A DNA stretch of 64,000 bases, from assembly GCA_025765595.1 (NCBI GenBank), contig JAIVFH010000112.1:1-64000 (forward strand). Direction: 5' to 3'. This DNA is from Obelidium mucronatum. Lineage: Eukaryota > Chytridiomycota > Chytridiomycetes > Chytridiales > Chytriomycetaceae. The notes beneath the pieces are model-generated. The model saw only the letters and a list, made by a program, of their open reading frames with translations. It was not told the DNA's origin and did not search any database. Every line of letters begins with the position of its first letter. The first letter of the stretch is position 1. The position numbers and the translations under genes are program-made. Below are positions 23,554 through 33,294 of the stretch, one piece after another.

Positions 23554-24589
23554 TCACTCCAACTGATAAAACACACGGCTTATTCTTCCATCATCTGAAA
23601 TTCTTGCATCGCGTTGAGAAGGCGTTGGTACACTCACATGGTGTATCCATTTAACCCCAGCAACACCTTTCTCTCCTTCCAGACACGACTCAGTATCTGA
23701 TGAAGGATGATCATCAAACCCAATCTGATTCAATGATATCTTGAGCAAAAACGATATCACCAAAACAAGATCTAGGAATATGCTGGATACTGTGACGAGC
23801 ACTTCACCCATATCTGATTCAGGCGCGCCCATTGACGTGCCCGTTACATATAAAATCAAGACAAGGTAACAGCATAGACATGACGCAATTCCATAATGAG
23901 ATGTAATTTCATATCGATGGTCCAAAACGCCTCCGATTGCACTGAGATGCAAATATTTGGCAAAGGACGCAAGAAAAACCGTATCGATTATGAGAGTCAT
24001 GAGGCCACTGAATGCGAGTAATATAGACCGAATGATCTTGCAAATGTGGAGTGTTGATGAATCGGTGATTATCAAGGGTAAAATGGAAGGAATGACTTGA
24101 AGGAAATATACAACTGGCAAAGGATCTAATATTTTGTGGAACTGGTCCAGATTTTGATGGTATGAGATTTCGAGGATACGACGCGATCGTTCCATGGTAT
24201 AATAAACCTTTTTGATACTGTAAGACTTGAAATTGTTCGAAATCATGCAAAACCATAATACTCACATAACATAGCTCAACACATGCGAGAAAGAAACTCA
24301 TAAGCGTTGATAGTATCGGAACGAGCAGTTCCGTGGGATGAAGATTGATATTGATGGCATTGACAATGTATAGCCCAGTTAAAGAAAACGTTCCAACGAG
24401 TAATAGTGTGTTGACAGGGGTCATCACATTGTTTACTGTAAACGGACGATTCGCTTTGTATATTTCAAAGTACAGGATATAGAGGAATACGGCCGGGAAT
24501 TGGAAGCCTGCAACAAGAGCCATAGACCAGTTCAGGCTTTGTGCGAATGTGAATAGATCGGTGCCGTTCGTGGTGGTGTTTGGGGACAT
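23554..24589 (-). CDS. Seven-helix membrane protein (paralogue of 2002-3309)
   Basis: Exons (minus) 24589-24266 and 24225-23554, joined in phase 0, give 331 residues with no frame break. A short N-terminus carries NTTTNGT glycosylation sites. Helices fall near residues 22-42 (GFQFPAVFLYILYFE), 56-76, 88-108, 137-157, 168-195, 206-226 and 232-258, followed by a ~60-residue cytoplasmic tail. This N-out, seven-helix layout is receptor-like, but I see no DRY, NPxxY or other known GPCR class motif. It shares spacing and YILYFE/RPFT/TPVNTLLL-type text with the gene at 2002-3309, including TM5 (IDTVFLASFAKYL compared with FDTFFCVSFIRYL). Probable lineage-specific family. Confidence 0.75.
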
Positions 24590-24817
24590 TGGTGTTTTAA
24601 GTTGTCCTGTAAATTCTTTGCGACTTCTGTTTCACGGGCTTCTAGAATTCCGACGCGTGCTCCAATAAAAAACCAATCAAACTGTTAAAAGCGGCTTGAA
24701 ACGCAAAGGGGATCGCCAAGCCCAGTTTGCAGTTCAAACTTCCGAGTAGTCCCATGTGCCACCTGCTTTATTTTATTTTTCCTCAGCTCGACGAAGTCGC
24801 CATCCCACGCCGCTTCG
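24590..24817. promoter_or_regulatory. Divergent promoter region
   Basis: 228 bp separate the start codons of the seven-helix gene (minus) and the ABCD transporter (plus), so both must be driven from here. It contains a pyrimidine-rich stretch before 24780; no clear TATA box is seen. Confidence 0.4.
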
Positions 24818-27618
24818 ATGACGCCGCGCCGCGTCCAATTTCAAATCAGCGCAGCGCTTGTCGCCGCAGCCGCCGCAGCGGCGCTGCTGCTCGTGCGGCG
24901 CAAAAGCCACCCGGCCGAGCCGCAAGTTGACGCAAAGAAGACGCCGCTGCGCATCGAGAAAGTAATCAGCAAAGTGGGCGTCGATGCGCGTTTCTTTGCA
25001 CAGCTCAAGTTTGTTTGTTTGTTTGTTTGTTTGTTTGCGCCAAAGTGTAAGGTGTCGACTGACTGCATTCCACTCAAGATATATTCTTAAAGTAGGCGGT
25101 GCCAAAGTGGAGATCAAAGACTGTGTTTATTGTAGCCCTACATTCGTGCTTCCTGGTGCTTCGAACTTACCTGTCAGTTGTGGTGGCTCGAATTGATGGG
25201 ATGATTGTTAGGGACCTGGTACGCTGCACTACACCAACCACCGTCCCAAGTCTGATTATTCTCTGATTAGATTGCATCTGATGGAAGGGCATTTATGCGT
25301 AGCTTGAGTTATTGGTTTCTGATTGCTATTCCAGCCACATATACAAACAGTATGGTGAGTGGTACAGCTTCCTCATACCAATGAGGCAAAAGGGACTCAA
25401 TAACAAAACTTAATACAGATCAAGTATCTTCAATCAAAGCTTTCAATGAGCTTGCGGACGAAAATGACACAGCACATACACAAGACTTACTTGACTAACA
25501 AGACTTACTTACAAAACTCAAAACCTGGACAACAGAACTGAGGGAGTAGATCAACTTATTACTACGGACGTCAACAGATTCTGTGATGCCCTGGCTTCTC
25601 TGTACTCGAACCTTGGCAAACCTATTCTCGACTTGATTATTTTCAACTACCAACTCTCGCGTTCTATTGGTGCCAAGGGAACTCTTGCACTTGCGATTAA
25701 TTATTTGGCAACTGCCAGTCTGCTGCGCGCAGTTGACACCAGCGTTTGGGAGAATGGCGGCAATTGAAGCGAAACTGGAAGGAGATTTTAGAGCCGCCCA
25801 TTCTCGGGTCATTACAAATGCAGAAGAAATTGCATTCTATCATGGCGGAGCTCTTGAGAAGTCAGTTTTGGATTCTGCTTATCTCGCCTTGGTGAAGCAT
25901 TTGAACAGTATGTCGACCTTGTCAACAAAATTTTCACAATCTTATTGTCCTTTTTCGCGCAGGATGTTTACAATATTCGAATTGCATACAATATGTTTGA
26001 AGATATGATCATCAAATATGGCTGGTCAGCTGTTGGGCTTTTGATTTCTTCCATTCCAGTCTTTTACCCAGAATATGCTGGAAAGGATACAAAGCAACGC
26101 GAAGCCCAAATTGATGCTCAAGAAAAAAGCGAATACGAAAACCGTAAAGTTACCGGGGCCGCAGAGACTTTAAGCACGGCTGCGGTTACCGTTGATAGAA
26201 AAACTGGAAGCCGAACCCAAGGATTTATCACGAACAAAAAGTAAACAAGTCGATATGCATCAAAACAAGTTTTTCTTAGTTATTCTTATTTGTTCAGGTT
26301 CCTTATCTCGTTAGCGGATGCTGGTGGTCGAATTATGTACTCTTACAAGGAACTTTCAGAACTTGCTGGATACACTTTTCGTGTATATACGCTTTTGCGT
26401 GTGCTGGAAGACTTGAAGGAAGACTTGTACATTAAAATGGGCGAACATGAGGCCGAGTACACCTTGGAAGATATTCAGGGAACTACTCAATATGGATATA
26501 CTGGTAAATATGAAGTTATTGTCTTGATTGGACCCCACTTTGAATCGTATCGACTAGGTATCAAGTTTTCCGATATTCCGGTCGTAACTCCGGCTGGTGA
26601 TCAAATTCTTGTGCGTGACTTATCGTTTAAACTGGATCCTGGAGAACATTTGATGATTACTGGGTATGTCAGAACCCGAGAAAGTGATTGACGGGCACTA
26701 ACTAAGCCACTCCTTGAATAGGCCCAACGGAAGCGGAAAAACATCGATTGCTCGTATTCTCTCTGGTCTTTGGCCGCATTTCACAGGCGATCTCGCTCGC
26801 CCGGCATCATCCCTCTCCGAAATCATGTACATCCCACAAAGACCTTACCTCCCCATTGGAACGCTGCGTCAACAAATCATTTATCCTCACACAATCCAAG
26901 AGTTCCAAGATTCAAATAGGACCGATGAAGATCTCTTTCGAATTCTCCAAACCGTCTATCTGGATTATATTCCAGCTCGCGAAGGAGGCCTCGACAGCAT
27001 CAAGGAATGGAAAGACGTTTTCAGTGGTGGAGAAAAGCAGAGAATTCAACTCGCGCGCATGTTTTACCATTCCCCCCATTTCGTTGTCCTTGACGAGGCG
27101 ACATCTGCTGTGAGTGGAGATATATTCCAGCTCGCGAAGGAGGCCTCGACAGCATCAAGGAATGGAAAGACGTTTTCAGTGGTGGAGAAAAGCAGAGAAT
27201 TCAACTCGCGCGCATGTTTTACCATTCCCCCCATTTCGTTGTCCTTGACGAGGCGACATCTGCTGTGAGTGGAGATGTTGAAGCCCTTCTGTACACCCAC
27301 GCAAAGGAAGCGGGAATGACTGTGATTTCGATATCTCATCGCCCGACTTTATTCAAATACCATTCTTACTTACTAAGGCTTGGTGAAGGTCCACAAGGAG
27401 ACGAATGGTTCTTTGAGAAAATCAGTGGAGAAGGTGCTGACCACTCAAAGCTGATTCAAAGTGTTGAGAATGAAATTCGAAAGTTGGAAGGGCAGTTGGC
27501 TGGGACAGACCTTTTAAGGAAGCGATTGAATGAGATCAATGCGGAATTGCAAATTTCATCCACTGGAGGTGCTGGGTTGGAAGGAGAGATGAAGCATGCA
27601 AAAAGAACCTTAATCTAA
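24818..27618 (+). CDS. Peroxisomal ABC half-transporter (ABCD family)
   Basis: Imports fatty acyl groups into peroxisomes as a dimer. Start MTPRRVQFQIS (24818), a short N-terminal helix, then exons 24818-25012, 25096-25218, 25271-25354, 25419-25917, ~25969-26242, 26300-26664 and 26722-27618. The transmembrane part has SVVVARIDGMIVRDL, GVDQLITTDVNRFCDAL and the ABCD 'EEA'-type loop NAEEIAFYHG. NBD: Walker A GPNGSGKTS, signature FSGGEKQRIQLARM, Walker B FVVLDEATSAV, switch SISHRPTL. Small indels near 25520, 25735 and 25917. A perfect 155-bp direct duplication (26966-27120, 27121-27275) repeats the signature and Walker B and shifts frame; without it the NBD reads continuously. The C-terminal tail is a coiled coil. 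Confidence 0.88.
26966..27275 (+). repeat. Perfect tandem duplication, 2 x 155 bp
   Basis: 26966-27120 and 27121-27275 are identical as read. Each runs from TATATTCCAGCTCGCG to GTGAGTGGAGA. The unit is not a multiple of three and breaks the ABC nucleotide-binding domain. Confidence 0.93.
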
Positions 27619-27686
27619 CCAGGTTTTTTACTTTTGAGTTTCAATTAAAAGAGAAATAGTGTGATAACTTTTAATTTTATCAAACA

Positions 27687-28496
27687 ATGAGCAAACGAGA
27701 TAGTATTCTTGACAACGCACGAAACATGCGCACAAGTCTTTACGGCGACCCTGAAGCTTCCTTAAAACCACGGCGTAGTATCGTTGCAGGAGAAACGCGA
27801 ACAATGAGTACTCTTCAAGACCTGGAATCAAGTGCCACACCGCTTGAAATACCAACGCGTACCTCTATTTCGTCTCAACCGAAAGCAATGGAGCTTCACG
27901 AAATGCTTCTAGGCGAGCAAAAAAAGCTCATGAATAGGCGCAACACGCAACTCTTGATTGTGGATCAAGTGCAAGCTGAAATCAGGCGAAAGAATCGCAT
28001 CTTGGCTGCCGAAGAGTTTTCTTATCTCTTGCATAATTCACGGAATACGCATCTGGGTGTGACAAATATCATGTTGTTGGAGCATGTGGAAGATATTGTG
28101 AAGGAGAAGAAATGGTTGCAACATCAGTTTTGACTGAAAGCATTTTTTTAAAAACACAAACCATTACAATTAGGGTCAGTGATTTGAAAGAGAAGGAGCG
28201 AATTGGAAAACTGGTTGCAGAACTTGAGGTCAAGGAATCTCACAATGTTCTTGAATGCCAAAAGCTCGCAATGGAGCGACAGGCGAAGGAAAAAGACCTA
28301 GATAATATGAAAAAACGAAGAGAAACGGTGAATTTCCAATTAATTTGGCATCGCGCGCTTAATCCAGTATATTTTTTAAATCCAGGCTTTGAAGTTAGTT
28401 TCAGACTTATTGACGCTCCAAAAACAATTGGAGGAATTCCAAATCAGCAGTTATAATCCTTTACAAGACGCGTTTCCTTCAGCAATAAATCCCTGA
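27687..28496 (+). CDS. Coiled-coil protein, unknown
   Basis: Exons 27687-28126, 28174-28327 and 28386-28496 join in frame to 234 residues. The first ~65 residues are Ser/Arg-rich and polar (two RRSI/RTSI-type phosphorylation-like sites). From there almost everything is heptad-patterned helix: KKLMNRRNTQLLIVDQVQAE, LEHVEDIVKEKKWLQHQ, RIGKLVAELEVK and LKLVSDLLTLQKQLEEF. I do not recognise the family. A structural or flagellar/cytoskeletal role is possible but not shown. It starts 69 bp after the ABCD stop on the same strand. Confidence 0.65.
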
Positions 28497-28575
28497 AACT
28501 GTGTTGATTGTTCCACGTTGTTCCTTTGTTTCACCTCGAAAAAAAAACAAAAACCATATCAAATACAACCAAAAA

Positions 28576-29588
28576 ATGGCTCCAGTATTGAGAAACCGGA
28601 AACCTGAAAAAGTTGATGAAGTTGCAAAGAACTCCCATGAACTGGCGAAAGGGGTCAACACGGACGATCCAGATGCCGTCGTACGTGTCATTGTTTTCAG
28701 CCCCCCCTGCCTTGTAACGGTGCATTACTCATCAACGCTTCCAATCTCAGATCAACTATCTGGAACATTTCGCAAAGATTGAAAGTGTTCACAAGGGACG
28801 AATGATTGGCGTTGATTCAGAAGGTTTGTTCTTGTTATGAGCGTAATATGCAAGAACTGACGTCATCCCACAAACACACTCCGAAAAAAGGCTTTGATTT
28901 ACTTTACATGATCCATGGAGACTCAAAGAAAAGGGAGGTTCGTGTTCTATTCAAGCAGCCCGTGTCAACCGTCGATGAAGCGAAACAAGAATTGAAAGCG
29001 ATGGCGAAAGAAGCTCACAAAGTTCTGCATTTCGTGAGTATCAAATATGATTAATACGCTTCTATTGTTAATTTATTGATGTCATGTACTCAGGATATCG
29101 ACAAGTCGTATGTCAGTCCAAACGCCAAGAAGCACATTGACTGGCACATGCCCAAAACCAAGACATTTGCTTTCATGACAGTCGTATGGACCACTGTATT
29201 ACTGGCCGTTCACCTTGAAGACGAGCAATTACCCCACTCTACTCTTGTAAACGCTCGTCATATGGCTGGCGGTCAAGATATTTTTGAAAAGATTCTCTTT
29301 GGAATGTTCATTATGCACGTTGTAGAGTCTTTTGTGGCACTTGGATTGTGTCTATACGCCTATGTTCCCGTGAAAGCGACCCTGTTCTGGTTGCCTACTG
29401 TATTTGTTTTTGGTATTCCGTCGCTGCAAGACTGTCTCAAGGTTGCTGTTCGTTATGCTATGCACAGAGATCCTGTTACTTTTGGTATTCCCAAGAATGT
29501 GTTGAATGGTCATTACATGAAGTATCGCAGGATTATCACGGATAAGGATTTGGGGTTGAATGAGGACGGGACTTTCAAGGACGAATAA
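28576..29588 (+). CDS. DUF2470-domain integral membrane protein
   Basis: Exons 28576-28680, 28751-28823, 28891-29033 and 29094-29588; 271 residues with all phases correct. The N-terminal half reads NTDDPDAV...YLEHFAKIESVHKGRMIGVDSEGFDLLYMIHGDSK and then KRREVRVLF-like, which is the DUF2470 pattern (split-barrel domain related to HugZ-type haem-binding proteins). The C-terminal half has three helices (TFAFMTVVWTTVLLAVHL, ILFGMFIMHVVESFVALGLC, ATLFWLPTVFVFGIPS) and a hydrophilic tail. Fungal proteins with this two-part layout exist; their function is unsettled, so no role is assigned. Confidence 0.75.
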
Positions 29589-29772
29589 CTGCCTTCCTTT
29601 TCCGTTTCTCTTTTCTTTCTTTTTTCGGGACATACAATCATTAATAAAAGCCTCTTGGTGTTCATTTTTTTAATCAGTGTCTGTGGTCTCTGTTTTTTTT
29701 TGTCAGAGCTTGCTTTTCTGGGTGGCATGAAATTTCTCACCTCGAAACACCTTCAATACCAACGTCGACAAC

Positions 29773-31949
29773 ATGTCTTCCGCCGCTATTCCCCCAAAAC
29801 TTCAAAGTCTTGGTGCACATCGCTTTATTGGAAACATTTCTCTTGCGACTTCTGCCTCAGATATCTTTGCACACGTGCGGGAGATGATGGAGGCTGGGAC
29901 TGCTTTGACCAAACTCAAAGACTCTTTTGCCCGCCAGAGTCGACAAGTCAAAGAAGATGGAGTAACAAAAGATACGGCTGCTGAACAGAGGCTGATTCTC
30001 AGCTATATACTCGAGGGCGTTGCACAGGGAGAACTGAGTGATCGCGCTAAGCTAATGGAAAGCTTTGCTGCTCTTGAAGATGGCGGATATCATGACAGTG
30101 AGATGAACTCAAGGTATGCTACTTCTTGTTCAAGTCCCAGGACTTGGTCGAATAACGTCATATTGACTCCGGGGTTCTTTTGGGTGGCAGGTGGGCTATA
30201 ACATCCGGCCCGCTGATTCCATTTCTCAACAAAATCAAAGTGGAGCTGGAAACTGAACGCGGGCTATACAAAACCTTTCTTGATATCCTGACCGAGTACA
30301 GCTCCGGAGGGTATGTTCCGTTTTCTCCAAATCGAATCTTCAGGTGCTTATCTCCACCTGTTATACATTGACACAGACTCTCTAATATGATGACGATGGT
30401 CGCTGTGTTTGGACTCTTTTATCACCGCCATGGGTTATTGTCGGAACTATGCGGCCATGTTCTCTTGCTTTCAGACATTCCAAGAAGCTTCCCAATATCA
30501 AAGGATTTCCACTTTGCGAAAGTTAAAATGCCACCAAAGAAGCAATCCTTGCATCAGATGGAAACTTGTCGCTTGAAAGTAGCTGTAAACGCACTACCGT
30601 CGTTTTACCCGAACGGGATTCATTCTATTCCGCTGACGTCCGTTTCCCGCCTCAAAAAAGTGACAAACACGACTAAACCATCAATTCCGGCGCGAAATGG
30701 CTCTTCTACAGCAATGAGTAGCAGTAGCAGTGGCAACAGCAATAGCAACTCTAACACGAACCGCAACTTCACACTGCTCAATGAAGCAAATATTTTGTCA
30801 AAACCCAGGCGTAAAGGCTCATCATCGTCTGTCCCAACTAGCAACTCGTCGATTGGAGATTCGGTTGATGGGAGCGATGTATCCAATGTAAATACTATAC
30901 CCACACGAAAGACTCGCTTAAACAGCAACAATACCACCGGTTCAATTTGCTCAGATAGTACTGTTTCCGAATGTAAATCGGATTTACCATCTCGCAAGAG
31001 AAAGACATCAGTGGTTCCCATCGTCAGTAGCAATCCAGCTACTATCTCCTTCGGTGATCGCATCTTGATTCCATCCACTGAAGCGACTTCTGAAGTGCAA
31101 CAGCAAGATGTAATTATTGCTGCCCAGGAGACCTGGATAAAAGAGTCAAACACCCATGCTCCATCAACTGGCCCCTCCCTTCCCACCACTTCAGCGCAAA
31201 CTAGCATGGCCCCTGTGAAAAAAGTTTCTTCCACATCCACTGCAGTTGGGACGCCCAAAAAGAAGACTCTCAAGGCTGCACAAACTCCGCAAAAACCAGC
31301 CTCTGCATTTGAACCGTCTATTCAGCTACCAACAACAGCAGAGCCCAACGATCCTACTTTCACAAAAGAAGGCCGCTTAAACGCTGGATATATTATGAAC
31401 GCTTTATTGAACCACCAATTCGCAGAACACTTTCGCGATCCCAAAAAACCCGATACTTCTTCCACAGACCGGACCAATTCCCCATCTCCATCCTCTTCAA
31501 CTCTGTCCACAATCACAGACACTGACTCTACCACCTCTGCAGATGCCGCCACCGGAAGAACCGAATCTCAACCTAAAACCATCACAAGTATACCACAGCA
31601 CTTTAATTTTTCACGGATGGCTGAGCGGCTTAAACAAGGGGGATATTCATCCCACCTCGCGTTCCGGCGAGATTTCGATGGGATCATTAAGTACTGTCGC
31701 GAAAAGAATTCATTTCTTCAGGATACCGAGCCTGGGAAACAACGACTTGATGCAGAAGCACTGGAAGAGTTGGAGTTTGAATTGATGGCGACAGATCGTT
31801 TGGAAAAGTATTTTATGAATGAGTGGACTTACTTTTTTCCTGAATTGTCAGGGAAGCGAAGAGGGAGGGCAAGTGTTGCGGCCGCTATGGATTCAGGGGA
31901 TGATCAAGTTGTTGCGAGGAAGGAGAGTGCCAAGAAGGCGAAACGATAG
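29773..31949 (+). CDS. Putative chromatin protein: PAH-like helices, Ser/Thr-rich middle, bromodomain-like C-terminus
   Basis: Exons 29773-30113, 30191-30310 and 30377-31949; 677 residues in one continuous reading. Residues ~10-115 are helical (FIGNISLATSASDIFAHVRE...). Around 125-190 the text FLNKIKVELETERGLYKTFLDILTEYSSG resembles paired-amphipathic-helix domains of Sin3. The middle is low-complexity Ser/Thr/Asn with many SxxTP sites and basic clusters (PSRKRKTS). The C-terminal ~170 residues have MNALLNHQFAEHF and later FSRMAERLKQGGYSSHLAFRRDFDGIIKYC, matching the first and third helices of bromodomains; the usual acetyl-lysine Asn context (C-R-E-K-N) follows. Basic C-terminal tail. Both domain calls are by eye and tentative. 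Confidence 0.55.
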
Positions 31950-32049
31950 ATTTTGAGGCCCCCGTACATTCTATACTCTAAGCTGAACTAAATTATAAAT
32001 TAAAATAAAACCTGCAATATGAAACTAGTAGAGAGAGGTAGAGAGAGAT

Positions 32050-32053
<4 letters not shown>

Positions 32054-32084
<31 letters not shown>
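32054..32084 (+). repeat. Poly(A) tract, 31 nt
   Basis: An uninterrupted A31 lies between the 3' end of the PAH/bromodomain gene and the broken Crinkler copy, preceded by a GA-rich simple stretch (32025-32050). Either a simple slippage tract or the scar of a retroposed mRNA. Confidence 0.8.
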
Positions 32085-32086
<2 letters not shown>

Positions 32087-32113
32087 GACCCGCCTCAAAT
32101 CCAACTCTACGAC

Positions 32114-33292
32114 ATGGACCACACTCAAATCACCGATTTGGATGATATCCCAAACGAATACTCGAAAAGATTAGGGACGGCGGCCTCTCTCTCTCGCAAT
32201 CCACACGAGCGCACCATCGCCATCTGAAAGAGTCTCGCCTTTTGTAGATTCCAGAAAAGCTCCTGAAGAAGAGGCGCACCACCGATTTCAGAGAGTTTGA
32301 TAGCAACAAGAAATGGCCCGTCAATGGAATGACTCGGCCAATTGATATTGAAGGCTGTTTTTATGTAAACCCATTAGACGATGAAAAGTGCCATGCAGAG
32401 TATAGTCAAAGGAAAATACTTGATGATGATGGGAACTCATGCGTCTGGAAAATAGAAGATTATCACTTCAGGATTGGACTTTGCCGCTTTATTTTTTGGC
32501 CAGTTTTGGGATAAACCTGTCGTTCTATTGATTTATGAATTGGTTGGGGCGAGCCAAGAAATTTGGAATGATTGAAACACTTTTGGGGGAATCAGGGGCC
32601 AACCAACCACAGCAATTCGCAGTATTTCATTCTGTGGCGCGTTCAGTATTCGTCATCTAAACACGTAAGGACAATAGACGTCTCCGTTTAATATCTGTCA
32701 ATACGTGCAAAATCCTTACTTCACAAGGAATCAAACTCAATTGCTCTACGATGAATTCGCGGCAAGTGAAGGCATCTCTTTGGAGAATGTTTGGATAGAC
32801 GATGATGATCTAGTAATGGCTGATTTACTGACTACTGAGAGTGTGCTTTTGCCATATGACGCAGAAAATACGTATCGTATGGCCTCACCTTTGATCGACA
32901 ACTTTATTCGACACACCGTATTCTGCCAATACCCTCCCCGTCCGTCTGTCTTGATTCTGAAGCAAGGAAGCGAAAGGCGAGTTGATGCTACAAGTCTTGC
33001 GAGAAGCGATAAAATTCTTTGATAAGAATCTGATTCAGTCGGCTCATGCACGTTCACACAAACTTTCTCCTGCCGGAAATCTGGGGATGGCGCAAGTTCC
33101 GCAAGAGTGTGTTTATGAAACCGAGTTGATGCGAAATTTGTCAAACTGGCTAACACCAATCTGTGGTTATATTGTTACTAGTCTGTGGCATATGGAAGAA
33201 GATGGAACCGACAAATATTGCAATATTTTCGTTTTGTCTTTAAACTGTTGGCAACTGAAACCTGTCAGACACGCCATTTTGCAACTTTATTA
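32114..33292 (+). pseudogene. Broken Crinkler-type gene (tandem duplicate)
   Basis: Pieces follow the order of the neighbour at 33295-35608 but with losses. A Lys-rich linker and IEGCFYVNPLD (neighbour IAGCFYVNPLD) are followed by a ruined P-loop, a shortened Walker B region, NPYFTRNQTQLLYDEFAASEG, VWIDDDDLVMADLLTTESVLL, ENTYRMASPLIDNFIRHT, and ELMRNLSNWLTPICGYIVT. At least three frames are used. The ubiquitin-like header is reduced to a short frame, much of the NTPase core is deleted, and the nuclease end is cut off about 40 bp before the next gene's ATG. A clear non-functional head-to-tail duplicate. Confidence 0.75.
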
Positions 33293-33294
33293 AA

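Noticed and set aside
26700..27280. Removal of exactly one 155-bp unit by splicing to restore the ABC domain
   Set aside because: That requires AG directly followed by GT at the same place in the unit; no such position exists in the repeat.
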